Shown here: positions 19,946 through 31,049 of the stretch, one piece after another
Numbering within the stretch: position 1 is the stretch's first letter
Layout of the letters: each line of letters opens with the position of its first letter
Assembly: GCA_963837735.1 (NCBI GenBank)
Contig: CAWIOM010000003.1
Location: 1-64,000, forward strand
DNA: 64,000 nt
Reading direction: 5' to 3'
Source of the DNA: VRUE01 sp963837735
GTDB lineage: Bacteria > Actinomycetota > Thermoleophilia > Solirubrobacterales > 70-9
Translations under genes and position numbers: made by a program
The notes under the pieces: generated by a model
Told to the model about the DNA's origin: nothing
The model's input: only the letters and a program-made list of their open reading frames with translations
Database searches by the model: none

Positions 19946-22900
19946 GGTGCCTCGCTCACCTCCTCGTCGGGGAGCTGTTCGAGCTCGGCGAGAAGCTCCT
20001 CTATCTCGGCGCTCTCCTGCGCATCGATCAGGGCGGAGGCGACGATCTCGGCAAGCTGGGCGATCGTCGGCGCCTCATACAGGCGGCGCAGGGGTACGTC
20101 GACTCCGAAGGCCTCCCGAACTCGCGCGATAACCCTGGTGACCAGCAGCGAATGCCCACCGAGAGCGAAGAAGCTGTCGTGGACTCCGATCCCGTCGACG
20201 CCCAGCACCTCGGTCCAGAGCTCGACCAGGTGCTCCTCCAGCGGGGTGCGCGGCGGGGCGGTGACGCGGGCCCGAGGACACCGTGGGCGCCGGAAGCGCG
20301 GCGCGGTCGACCTTGCCGTTGGGCGTCAGCGGCAGCGCCTGGAGGGAGACGATGGCGCCGGGGACCATGTGCTCGGGCAGGTGGCCGCGGGCGAGCTCCA
20401 GGAGCTCCTCGGCGGCGTGCCTCGCCGACCACGTAGGCCACCAGGCGCTGGTCGCCGGGCGGTGTCCTCGCGGACGTGGGCGACGCGCCTGGGTGACGTC
20501 GGGGTGACGGGCGAGGACCGCCTCGATCTCGCCGAGCTCGATGCGGAAGCCGCGCAGCTTGACCTGGTGGTCGGAGCGCCCGAGGAACTCGAGCAGCCCG
20601 TCGGGGCCGAGCCGCACCACGTCGCCGGTGCGGTAGAGGCGCGCCGCCCGTCCGCGAAGGGGTCGGCGACGAACTTCTCCGCGGTCAGCTCGGGGCGGCC
20701 GAGGTAGCCGCGGGCGACGCCGGCGCCGCCGATGTGGAGTTCGCCGAGCACCCCGGCCGGGACCGGCTCTCCGGCGCCGTCGAGGACATAGCAGCTGGTG
20801 TTGGCGATCGGCCGGCCGATCGGGACCGTGTCCTCGAGCTCCCCGACCTTCCAGCAGGTCGACCAGACCGTCGTCTCGGTCGGGCCGTAGAAGTTCCAGA
20901 CGCCATCCATCAGGTCGCGCAACTGCGCCGCCAGCTCCGGCGGCAACGGCCTCGCCCCCGACCACCACTCGCATCGGCCGCGTCGGCGTCCAGCCGTCCT
21001 CGAGCAGCATCCGCCAGGTCGAGGGGGTCGCCTGCATCAAGGTAGCTCCACTCGTCGTCGAGCAGCTGCGGCGAGCGCCCTGCGGGTCGCGCGGCCTCTT
21101 CGCGGGTGGCCAGCAGCAGCGTCGCGCCGGTGACCAGCGGCAGATAGAGGTCTGGGACGGAGAGGTCGAAGGCCGGCGTCGTCACGCCGAGCATCGTCTC
21201 GCCGGCGCTCAGCCCCGGCTCCCGCGCCATGCTGAGCAGCAGGTTGGTCGAGGTTGCGATGCTCGATCATCACGCCCTTCGGGCGTCCGGTGGAGCCGCT
21301 GGTGTAGATCACGTAGGCGAGGTCCTCGGGGCCCGGCGAGCGGCGGCGGGCGGGCTCGAGGGATGGCGCTCGAGCGTCGCGTCGTCGACGCAGCGGACGC
21401 TGGCCGGCGCCTGGGGGGCGCCGTCGCGAGGTCCGCTGCGGGTGAGCAGCACCGCGACCTCGGCGTCCTCGGAGCATGAACCGGAGCCGCTCGTCGGGGT
21501 AGCTCGGGTCGAGGGGGACGTAGGCGCCACCGGCCTTCAGCACCCCAGCAGGCCGACCATCAGCTCGGTCGAGCGATCCAGGTAGCAGCCGACCAGCGCG
21601 CCGGGCTCCACGCCCAGCTCGCGCAGCTCGTGGGCGACCCGGTTGGAGCGTCGTCGAGCTCGCCGATAGGTGAGAGCGAGCGCCCGGCGCAGCTGACCGC
21701 ATCGCGTCGGGGGCGCTCCTGGGCCTGGCGGGAGATCAGCTCGTGCACGCCGACCCCTGCGGTGGGGCCTCGGTCGCGTTGAACTCCTCGAGGAGCTCGC
21801 GCCGTTCGCTCTCCGAGAGCAGGGGCAGGCGCGAGATCGGCATCTGCGGGTCGGCGACGATCCCCTCCAGCAAGAGCTTCAGCTGCTCTGAGAGGCGGGC
21901 GATCGAGGCCTCCTCGAAGAGCTCGGTGCTGTACTCCCAGAGGAGGCGGAGGCGCTCCGTCGCGGCGGGCGAAAGACGCGCTCAGATCGAAGTGCGAGAC
22001 GCCGCGATCGACGTCGACGATCTCCACTTCGGCGCCATCGAGGGCCGGCACCGGTCGCGGGTCGTCCTGAGGGCGAGGAGCACCTGGAAGAGCGGATGGC
22101 GGGCGAGCGCGCGGTCGGGCGCGAGATCCTCCACCAGTTTGTCGAAAGGCACCTCCTGGTGGTCATAGGCGCCGATGCGTCGCTCCCTCACCCGCCCGAG
22201 AAGCTCGGCGAAGGTCGGGTCGCCCGAGAGGTCGCAGCGCAGCGCCAGGGTGTTGGCGAGATAGCCGAAGACGCCCTCGAGCTCTCAGGGCGCGTCCGGC
22301 CCGAGACCGGCGCGCCGATCGACTATGTCTTCCTGGCCCGAGCCACGCGCCAGCAGAACGCCGAAGGCAGCCAGCAGGACCATGAACGGCGTTGCCGAGT
22401 TGTCGGCCGCGAGCTGCTCGACGCCGTCGGTGACGTCCTCGCCGACGGCGTCCTCGTGGTGCGCTCCATGTCCGGTCGGCCGCGCGGGCCTGGGGTGGTC
22501 GCTGGGCAGTTCGAGCGCCGGCGGCGCACCGTCGAGCTGCGAGCGCCACCAATCGATTTCGGCGGCCTGCGGCGAGCCGTCCTCGAGCCAGGCGCGCTGC
22601 CGGAGCGCATAGTCGGGGTATTGGAGCTCGGGCGGGGCGAGGCTGATCGCCCGCTGGTAGAGCGCGCCCAGCTCGTCGGCCATCAGGTTGAGCGACCAGC
22701 CGTCGGCGACCGTGTGGTGGAAGGTGACCGCCAGCAGGTGCTCCTCTGCCGAGATCGCGATCAGGCGGGCCCGGAGCCAGCGGGCCGGTGGCGAGGTCGA
22801 ACGGACGCGAAGCCTCCTCGCGTGCAAGGTCGCTCACCCTCCTCGAGCGAGGCGGCCTCGCTCTCCGTCGAGCGCGAACCGGCGCGGGGCGGCCGACGAC

Positions 22901-25900
22901 CTGAACGGGCACGCCGTCGACCTCGGCGAAGGTGACCCGAGGAGCCTCGTGGCGCTCGACTAGCTGGTCGAGCGCCAGCCGGAGCGCCGGAACGTCGAGC
23001 GGGCCCGGAGATGCGCAGGCAGAGCGGGATGTTGTAGAGGCTCTGCCCGGGCTCGAGACGGTCGAGGAACCAGAGCCTGCCCTGCTGGAAGGACGCGGGC
23101 GCCGTGCTCGCGCCGTGCTCGGCCGGGCCGCCGTTGGCGCTCGGCGAGGCGGCGGCCTCGAGGCCGGACGTCACCTCGCGAGCCTTCTTCCGCCTCGATC
23201 CGGGTTGCCATCTGGGCGACCGTCGGCACCTCGAACGGCGTGCGCATCGGCAGCCGGGTGCCCAGCGAGGCATTGATCCGTGCCATCAGCCGGGTCGCTG
23301 TGAGCGAATGCCCGCCGAGGGCGAAGAAGCTGTCGTGGACGCCGATGCCGTCGACCCCAGCACCTCGGCTCCAGAGCTCGACCAGCGTGCTCCTCCAGCG
23401 GAGTGCGCGGCGGGACGCTGCCGCGGGCTCGGAGCGCAGCTGACCGTCGGGCGCCGGCAGCGCTGCGCGGTCGACCTTGCCGTTCGGGGTCAGCGGCAGC
23501 GCCTCGAGCGAGACGATGGCGCCGGGACCATGTAGTCGGGCAGCTGCGCGCGCGGGCGAGCTCGCAGGCAGCTCCGTCGGCGGCGGCCTCGACCGACGAC
23601 GTAGGCGACCAGGCGCTGGTCGCCGGGCGCGTCCTCGCGCACCTGGCGACGACGCGCCTGGCGCGACGCCGGGGTGCTGGGCGCAGCACGGCCTCGATCT
23701 CGCCGAGCTCGATGCGGAAGCCGCGCAGCTTGACCTGGTGGTCGGAGCGGCCCGAGGAACTCGAGCGCGCCGTCGGCGCGCCAGCCGCACCACGTCGCCG
23801 GTGCGGTAGAGGCGCGCGCCCGGTCGCGCGAAGGGGTCGGCGACGAACTTCTCGGCGGTCAGCTCGGGCGCCGAGGTAGCCGCGCGCGACGCCGGCGCCG
23901 CCGATGTAGAGCTCGCCCGGGACCCCGACGGGGACCGGCTCGCCGGCCGCCGTCGAGGACGTAGCAGCGTGGTGTTGGCGATCGGGCCGGCCGATCGGGA
24001 CCGCGTCCGTCGGTCGCCGCGACCTGCCAGCAGGTCGACCAGACCGTGGTCTCGGTCGGGCCGTAGAAGTTCCAGACCGCCGGTCGCTGCGCTCGAGCAG
24101 CGTCGCCGGCGAGGTCGCGCGGAAGGGCTTCGCCGCCGCAGACGACTCGCAGCGCGGCGTGGCCGGCAAGCCGGCCGTCGAGCAGCATCCGCCAGGTCGA
24201 CGGGGTCGCCTGCATCACGTCGACCCCGCCTCGCCGAGCAGCGCCGCAGAGCTCGTCCGCGTCCGGCGCGAGCGTCGTCCGTGGCGACGACGACCCGGCC
24301 GCCGACGACGAGCGGGCCGAACAGCTCGAAGGCGGCGATGTCGAAGCGAGAAGGTCGTCACCGCCAGCAGCGTGTCCTCGGCGCTCAGCCCCGGCTCCTG
24401 GCGCCATGCTGAGCAGCAGGTTGGTCAGGTTGCGGTGCTCGATCATCACGCCCTTCGGGCGTCCGGTCGAGCCCGACGTGTAGATCACGTAGGCGAGGTC
24501 CTCGGGGCCGGCAGCGGCGGGGGCGGGCTCGCGGGATGGTCTTCGAGCGTCGGGTCGTCGACGCACTGGAGCTTCCCGGCGCCGGTGGGGGCGCTCTCCG
24601 CGAGGGCCTCGCGGGTGAGCAGGACCGCGATCTCGGCGTCCTCCGCCATGAACCGAAGCCGCTCGGCGGGGTAGCTGGGATCGAGGGGAACGTAGGCGCC
24701 GCCGGCCTTCAGCACCGCCAGCAGGCCGACGATCAGCTCGACGCCGCGGTCGAGGTAGCAGCCGACCAGGGCGCCGGGCTCTATCCCGAGCTCGCGCAGC
24801 CGGTGGGCGAGGCGGCTCGAGCGCCGATCGAGCTCGCCATAGGTGAGAGAGTCTCCCGGCGCAGCTCACGGCGATCTCGTCGGGGCGCTCCTGGGCCTGC
24901 CGGGAGATCAACTCGTGCACGCACTCGCCCGCCTCGGGGGCATCGGTCGCGTTGAACTCGTCGATGAGCTCGCGTCGTTCCTGCTCGGAGAGCAGGGCCA
25001 GGCGCGAGATCGGCGTTCGCGGCTCGGCCACGATCGATTCGAGAAAGAGCCTGAAGCGCTCCGAGAGACGGGCTATCGAAGCTTCCTCGAAGAGCTGGGT
25101 GCTGTACTCCCAGAGGAGGCGAAGGCCGCCGTCGCGCCACGATTTCGCGACCAGGGCGAGGTCGAACTTGGTCATGCCGGGATCGAACTCGACCGGTTCG
25201 ACCTCGACGCCGGTCAGGCTCGGCGCCAGCTCGCTGGGCCGCTCGATGAAGTTGAAGAGCACCTGGAAGATCGGGTGGCGGGCGAGGCCGCGATCGGGCG
25301 CCAGGTCCTCGACCAGCTTGTCGAAGGGAACCTCCTGGTGTTCATAGGCGCCGATCGTGGTTTCCCGCACCCGGACCAGGAGTTTCTCGAAGGTCGGATC
25401 GCCCGAGAGGTCGCAGCGCAGCGCCAGCGTGTTGGCGAACAGCCCAACGAGTTTCTCGAGCTCGGGTCGCGACCGGCCACAGATCGGCGCTCCGACGACG
25501 AGGTCGGTCTGGCCCGCCAGGCGAGAGAGCATCGTCTGAAATGCCGCCAGCAGGACCATGAAGAGGGTGACTCCGTTCGAGCGGGCGAGCTCGCGCAACG
25601 CTCGACGACCAAGTCCTCGTCGAGGTGGTCGGCGAAACGGGCGCCCTGGTAGCTCGGCACCGCCTGCCGAGGGCGGTCGTGCGGCAGCTCGAGCTCGGCC
25701 GGCGCGCCCATCAGCCGGGTCCGCCACCAGTCGACCTCGGACCCGAGGCGGTCGTCATTCATGGTGGCCCGCTCCCAGGCGGCGAAGTCGCCGTACTGGA
25801 GGTCGAGAGCGCGGCAGCGAGCGGACGCCGCCGCGAAGCTGGGCCTCGTAGCAGCGCCGCCAGCTCGGCGAAGAGGACCTCCCGAGAGCCCTCGTCGGAG

Positions 25901-26441
25901 GCGATGTGGTGCGTGGTGAGGACGAGGAGATGCTCGGCCTCGGCGAGCCGCCAGAGCCGGCCACGCAGGAGCGGCCGGCGCCGAGGTCGAACGGCTTGCG
26001 CACCTCTTCGGCGACGAAGCCTCGCAGGACGGTCCTCGTCAGGCGTCGCTCCTCCGTCCGAGAGGAAGCCTCACGGGCCAGGGGTCGAGAACGCGCTGGA
26101 TCGGGGCCTCGCCCTCCAGCACGAAGGCCGTGCGCAGCACCTCGTGGCGGGCGACGATCTCGCTCAGCGCGCGCTCGAGAGCGCGCCACGTCCAGCGGCC
26201 CCCGGAGTCGCAGGGCGCGGCCGACGTTGTAGGCGCCGAGCCCGGGATGCAGCTGGTCGAGCAGCCAGAGCCGCTGCTGGGCAAAGGAAAGCGGCGTCGG
26301 CTCGCCCGCTGCCCGCGGGCTCAGAGCCGGAGCGTCGCTTTGGCCGGGATCCTGCTTGGAAAGGCGCAGCTCGAGCAGCGCCCGCTTCGCCGGCGAGAGG
26401 CCGTCGATGGACGGCTCGGCTTCACCCTCGGCTCGGCTCAT
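19942..26441 (-). CDS. NRPS, two modules C-A-T-C-A-T (heavily frame-broken)
   Basis: The start is MSRAEGEAEPSIDGLSPAKR, 6 bp after the stop of the C*-A-T gene; the stop overlaps the start of the C-A-T-TE gene. Approximate domains: C1 26330-25050 (HHIASDEGS), A1 24960-23450, T1 23400-23180 (HDSFFALGGHSLTATRL), C2 23100-21860 (HHTVADGWS), A2 21780-20290, T2 20230-19990 (HDSFFALGGHSLLVTRV). A1 reads FDIAAFELFGPLVVGG and VMQATPSTW with pocket D-I-F-Q-V-G-F-V-W, close to glycine-type codes. A2 reads FDLSVPDLYLPLVTGA with D-L-P-Q-V-G-F-V-W, for which I make no substrate call. At least fifteen frame changes are needed, the densest in the window. The two modules are very alike in sequence, so some breaks may come from repeat-driven assembly error. 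Confidence 0.88.
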
Positions 26442-26447
26442 CGGGCG

Positions 26448-29400
26448 CTATTCCGGACCGTTCCCCGGCTGCCCTTCGCTGTCGGAGGACTCGAGCTGCA
26501 GGAGGCGCTCGGCCTCCTCATCGGTGAGGCCCTCGAGGTCCTCCAGGAGCGAGCTCAGCTCGGCATCGTCTCCCTCGGCCGGCTCGCGGGCCTCCGCGAC
26601 CTCGACCGCCAGGTCGGAGACCCGCGGTGCGGTGAAGAGGCTGTGCAGCGGCAGCTGCACCTCGTAGGCGTTCCGGATTCGGGCAATCACCTGCGCGGCG
26701 AGCAGCGAGTGCCCGCCGAGCTCGAAGAAGTCGTCCTGCGACGCCGACCCGCTCGACTTCCAGCGCCTCGGCCCAGATCGCCGCCAGCCGCTCCTCGATC
26801 TCGTTTCTCGGCGCGACGTACTCGCGGCTCGAGGCTCCGCTCGCCGGCGGCGCCGGGAGCGCCGCGTGGTCGAGCTTGCCGTTCGGGGTGAGCGGCAGTG
26901 CCGCGAGCGTCACGAATGCCGCCGGGGCCATGTAGTCGGGCAGACGCTCGCGCGAGATCGCCCGCAGGTCGTCGACCGGCGCGTTGCCGACCACGTACGC
27001 GACCAGCCTCCCCTCCCCATTGGCTTCCTCGCGCAGGACCACCGCGATGCGGGAGACGGCGGCATGCTCGCCGAGCACCGCCTCGATCTCGGCGAGCTCG
27101 ACCCGGAAGCCGCGGATCTTGACCTGGCCGTCCGCCCGGCCCAGGAACTCGACGTTGCCGTCGGCCAGATAGCGCACCAGGTCCCCCGTGCGGTACACGC
27201 GCGCGCCCGGCTCGGTCCGAGAACGGGTGGGGGACGAAGCGCTCGGCTGTCTGCTCGGCCTGGTTGCGGTAGCCCCGGGCGAGGCCCGGCCCGCCGATCA
27301 GAAGCTCCCCCGGCGCCCCGACCGGGACGGGCTGCAGCTGCTCGTCGACGACGTAGATGTCGGTTCCCGCCAGCGGGCGCCCGATCGGGACCGTGGCCGC
27401 GACGGCGGCCGCACCCGTGCGCTCGCCGACCTCGTAGGTGAGCGAGCCGATCGTCGTCTCCGTCGGCCCGTAGTGGTTGACGATCGCGGCAGGACCCGTG
27501 CGGCTCGAACCCGGTCGATCAGCTGCCAGGGCGCGGCCTCGCCGCCGAGGATCAGCCACCGCCGTGGCAGCACGGCGCGCCTGGTCCGATGCGAGCAGCG
27601 CGGCCAGGTGGGAAGGGGTGATCTTGAGGACGTCGAGCGGGCGCGACTCGACGTGGGCCGCGAAGGACTCGCCGTCCATCGCCGCTTCGACGGGGACCAG
27701 CTCGAGGCAGTTCCCCGTCGCCAGGGCCGAGAAGACGCTGGTGTTCCCGAGGTCGGTGCTCATCGTCGTCACCACCCCGAACCGCAGCGGCTCGTCGGAG
27801 GTGAAATCGAACCGCTCGAGAACGCCCGCCAGGTAGCCGGCGAGGCCTCGTGCGCGTGACCTCGACCCCCTTGGGGAGCCCGGTCGAGCCGGAGGTGTAA
27901 ATCACGTAGGCGACGTCGTCGGCGGTGCCGACCGGCTCCGGGTTCTCGACCGGGTGGTCGTCGAAGTCCGAGTCGACGCGCAGCGCCCGGCCGCTGAGCT
28001 CTGCCGCCTGGCCGGCGAGCGCCTCGTCGGTTAGGACCAGCGACGCCTCCGCGTCGGCCTGCTGGTAGTTCAGGCGCTCGAGCGGATGGTCAGGATTCAG
28101 CGGCAGATAGGCGCCGCCCGCCTTCATCACCGCAAGGACCGAGACGATCAACTCCAGCGAGCGGTCGAGCAGGATCGAGATCGTGGTGCCGGGGCCGATC
28201 CCCTCGGCTCGCAGCGCGTGCGCGAGGCGGTTGGCGCGCTCGTTCAGCTGCGCGTAGGTGAGCGAATCCTCACCGAGGCTGACGGCGGGCGCATCCGGGG
28301 TCCGGGCCGCGGTTTCCTCGATCAGGACCTGGGCCGGGGTGTCTCCGGCCGGGCTCGAAACGCCCCGGCCGCTCAACTCCTCGAGCAGATTCTCGCGCTG
28401 CCCGGAGCTGAGCACGCCAAGCTGCCAGGCGGGCGCCGTGCTGTCCGCCTCGACGACGGACGCGATCAGGCTCCCGAGATGGTCGGCGATGCGCTGGGCC
28501 TCGGGCTCCGAGACGAGCTTGTCGTGACGAAGGGTGAGCTCGGCCCCGCTCGGTCGCGAGCGGACCTCGAGGCTGACCTGAAGAGCGTCGAAGTTCTCCG
28601 AGGTGTCGAGCACCTCGCCGTTGACCCCGCCGGCCACGAAGCCATCGGACGCGTCGATGAAAGCGAAGCCGACGGCGCTCGGGGAAGCGGACGCAGTCCG
28701 CTGCTCCTGGTCGCGCTCGGCCTCCCCGAGCTCTCGCGTCACCTCGGCGAGCACCTGCTCCCAGGTGGCGGCAGCTCGATCGCGAGCGACACCGGAACCG
28801 GCCGTGCGTATGGGCCGATGGCGCCGGCGAGCTCGTCCTGAGCGCGGCCCTCGGCAAGGACGTCGATATCGATCTCCGTCTGCCCGCTCATGCGAGCGAC
28901 GAGGACGCTCCAGAGCGCCAGCCATGCCTCGCGCGGACTCGTGCCCTGCGCCTCGATTGCGGCGGCCGCCCCCTCGGCCAGCGGGACCGTCAGCCTGGAA
29001 GCGCCGCCGGGACTGGGGGTCTCCGGGCACGGCGCGAGTGGGAACGCGGTGCGCCGGCCCGCGCCCTCCTCGGTTCCCGGATCGGCGGCGAGGCCCTCGC
29101 GCTGCTCCTGCTGCCACGCGGCGTAGTCCCCGTACTGGAGAGGCTCGTCGGAGGTCGGGTCGGCGAGGCCTTCGCGCGCCAGCAGGAGAAGGCTGCGGGA
29201 ATCGAGGGCGAGGCCGGCGGCGGTCAGCACGAGGACGTGCCCGTCGTCGGTGGAGACGAGCACCGCCCGGAGCAACGGGCCGTCCTCGAGGTCGAAGGGC
29301 TCTGCGAGCTGAACCCGAGCGAGCTCTGTCAGCCGCGCCTCGAGCTGCTCGCCGGAAAGGCCACCGTGGTCCTCGCTGCTCCATTCGAGGGAGCCGCGCT

Positions 29401-29653
29401 CACGGACCACCTGCAGAGGAACGCGCAGCCCGGCCGGGCGGACGAAGGCGGTCCGCAGGATCTCATGGCGCATGACGGCCGCCTCGAGCGCCGCGCGAAG
29501 TGCGTCGGGGTCGAGGGACCCGCTGAGGCGGATGGCGCACTGGGTGGAGGGTGTGGACTCGGCGAACAGGCTCCAGAGGCGCTCCTGCTGTGCGGAGAGC
29601 AGGAAACCCTCATCGTCTTGAGTGCCTGTGACGGGCGGTGTGGACTCTGTCAT
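26448..29653 (-). CDS. NRPS first operon gene, C*-A-T with degenerate condensation domain (frame-broken)
   Basis: The ATG at 29653 has a good ribosome-binding site (GGAGA, 7 bases upstream). The N-terminal domain has condensation landmarks (LLSAQQERLWSLF, RHEILRTAFV, EPFDLEDGPLLRAVL), but where HHxxxDG should be it reads LTAAGLALDSRS, so both histidines are gone. The adenylation domain follows (DSLTYAQLNERANRLAHALR, YTSGSTGLPKGVEVT, STDLGNTSVF, LKITPSHLAALL, VNHYGPTETTIG). The pocket by manual alignment is D-L-T-K-I-G-H-I-G, very near published aspartate codes. A carrier domain closes it (LLAAQVIARIRNAYEV after a break near 26740), with an acidic C-terminal tail. Frame changes also occur near 28800, 27850, 27500 and 27215. 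It is the first gene of the operon. Confidence 0.88.
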
Positions 29654-29785
29654 CTGTCAGTCTCCGAATTGCAGCTTTGAACCGGGCGAAATGCGCTGGG
29701 CATCTACGAATTCGGCCTGGTTGGCGATGCCCGAGCAAGGCCACAGAGATAACGACCGTGGCGCAGCCAACTTGCGCAGGCCAAA

Positions 29786-30982
29786 TCAGCCGTTGGAGCG
29801 CTGCCAGCGACTCGTCGCGCGGTCGTAAACCCCGGCGAGCGATTCGACGTATCGGTCCGCGATGAAGTCCTTGCGCACCCGCTCCGCGCCGCGGGCGCCC
29901 ATTTCGGCACAGCGGCCCGGATTCGACAGCAGCGTCGCGAAGGCATCGGCCATGCCCTCGACGTCCCCGGGCGCGACGAGCAGCCCGTTTCGTCCATCGT
30001 CGAGCCAATCCGGGATCCCGCCACCGTTCGAGCCGACGACAGGGCGCGCGGCGGCCATCGCCTCCAGCCCCACAAGGCCGAAGGGCTCCGGCCAATGGGA
30101 TGGGACGACGACGATACGAGCGCGCCGATAGGCCTGCTGAAGCCCCTCGCGAGCGAGCCAGCCGCTGAACCCGACCCGGCCCTCGATGCCGAGCCGGCGG
30201 GACAAGCGCTCGGCCTTGGGCATCCACCAGCCGTCGCCGATGATCTCGACCGCGGCCTCGACTCGTGCCGCCGCCCTGAGAAAGGTCCCGACACCCTTGC
30301 CCTCGGTGACCCTTCCGGCGAACACGATCGGGCCGTCCGGCGGCGGTGGTGAAACCGAAGCGGGCGGATCGACGAACAGGGGCACGATGGCCGCTCGCTC
30401 CACCCCGTTCCCGGCCAGCTCATCGAGCACGAATCGGGAGTGGCCGACGACGGCGTCGGCCGAGCGCAGGTCCGCAAGCGCCCTGCCGGTCCGTCGAAAA
30501 CCTCCGCTCAGCCCGCGCGGATCCCTCGTGTGCGCACAGCCCCTGAATGCGAGGTTCGGGATGCAGCCGGCTCCATGCGGTCGCTGACACTGCCGTCCGG
30601 GCTGGCGGAAGTACTTCTCCCCCGAGGTGCAGACGAGGTCGTGGTTGTGGATGTTGTAGACGACCGGCGCGTGCCGCCGTGCGGTCGAGACCGCCCCGGC
30701 ATTGGGAAGTTGCTGAATGTGGACGAGTTCCGGGTCGACGCGGGCGATCGCCTCCGCAAGCAGGGCGAAGGTCTCTGCCGGCGGGTTCTTGTCGCTGAGC
30801 CCGGGCACCAGGCTTCGATCGTCCGATCCGTCGGCGCCGGGGCCTTCCTCTCCGAGCGCCAGGTGCACCTCGATGCCGGCCTCGCGGAGAGCTGCGACCG
30901 ATGCCGTCAGGTGGGTCTCCGCGCCCCCGACCGGGGCGGCACGCTGCGCGACCATCAGAATCCGGCGTCGGGCGGCGCTCAT
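29786..30982 (-). CDS. GT-B glycosyltransferase (GT4 type)
   Basis: The protein has 398 residues and is intact. The start was set at the ATG giving MSAARRRILMVAQRAAP, because this opens directly on the first Rossmann strand of a GT-B fold (GGAETH) and has a purine-rich site upstream; the longer open frame runs into the divergent promoter. The C-terminal half has the retaining-GT signature IVFAGRVTEGKGVGTFLRAA and the donor-binding segment VVPSHWPEPFGLVGLEAMAA (E..GL..LEA). It would move a sugar from a nucleotide donor to a lipid-linked or other acceptor in the cytoplasm. It lies 132 bp upstream of the NRPS operon on the same strand and divergently from the nucleotidyltransferase fusion, so it may serve the polysaccharide genes or glycosylate the NRPS product. 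Confidence 0.9.
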   Translation of the reverse strand: MSAARRRILMVAQRAAPVGGAETHLTASVAALREAGIEVHLALGEEGPGADGSDDRSLVPGLSDKNPPAETFALLAEAIARVDPELVHIQQLPNAGAVSTARRHAPVVYNIHNHDLVCTSGEKYFRQPGRQCQRPHGAGCIPNLAFRGCAHTRDPRGLSGGFRRTGRALADLRSADAVVGHSRFVLDELAGNGVERAAIVPLFVDPPASVSPPPPDGPIVFAGRVTEGKGVGTFLRAAARVEAAVEIIGDGWWMPKAERLSRRLGIEGRVGFSGWLAREGLQQAYRRARIVVVPSHWPEPFGLVGLEAMAAARPVVGSNGGGIPDWLDDGRNGLLVAPGDVEGMADAFATLLSNPGRCAEMGARGAERVRKDFIADRYVESLAGVYDRATSRWQRSNG

Positions 30983-31049
30983 CCTGGAGAGAGGGTAGCC
31001 GTTGCGGCCTGAACGAAAGTAGGCGCGGGCCAGGCGCGTTCCGTAGGGC

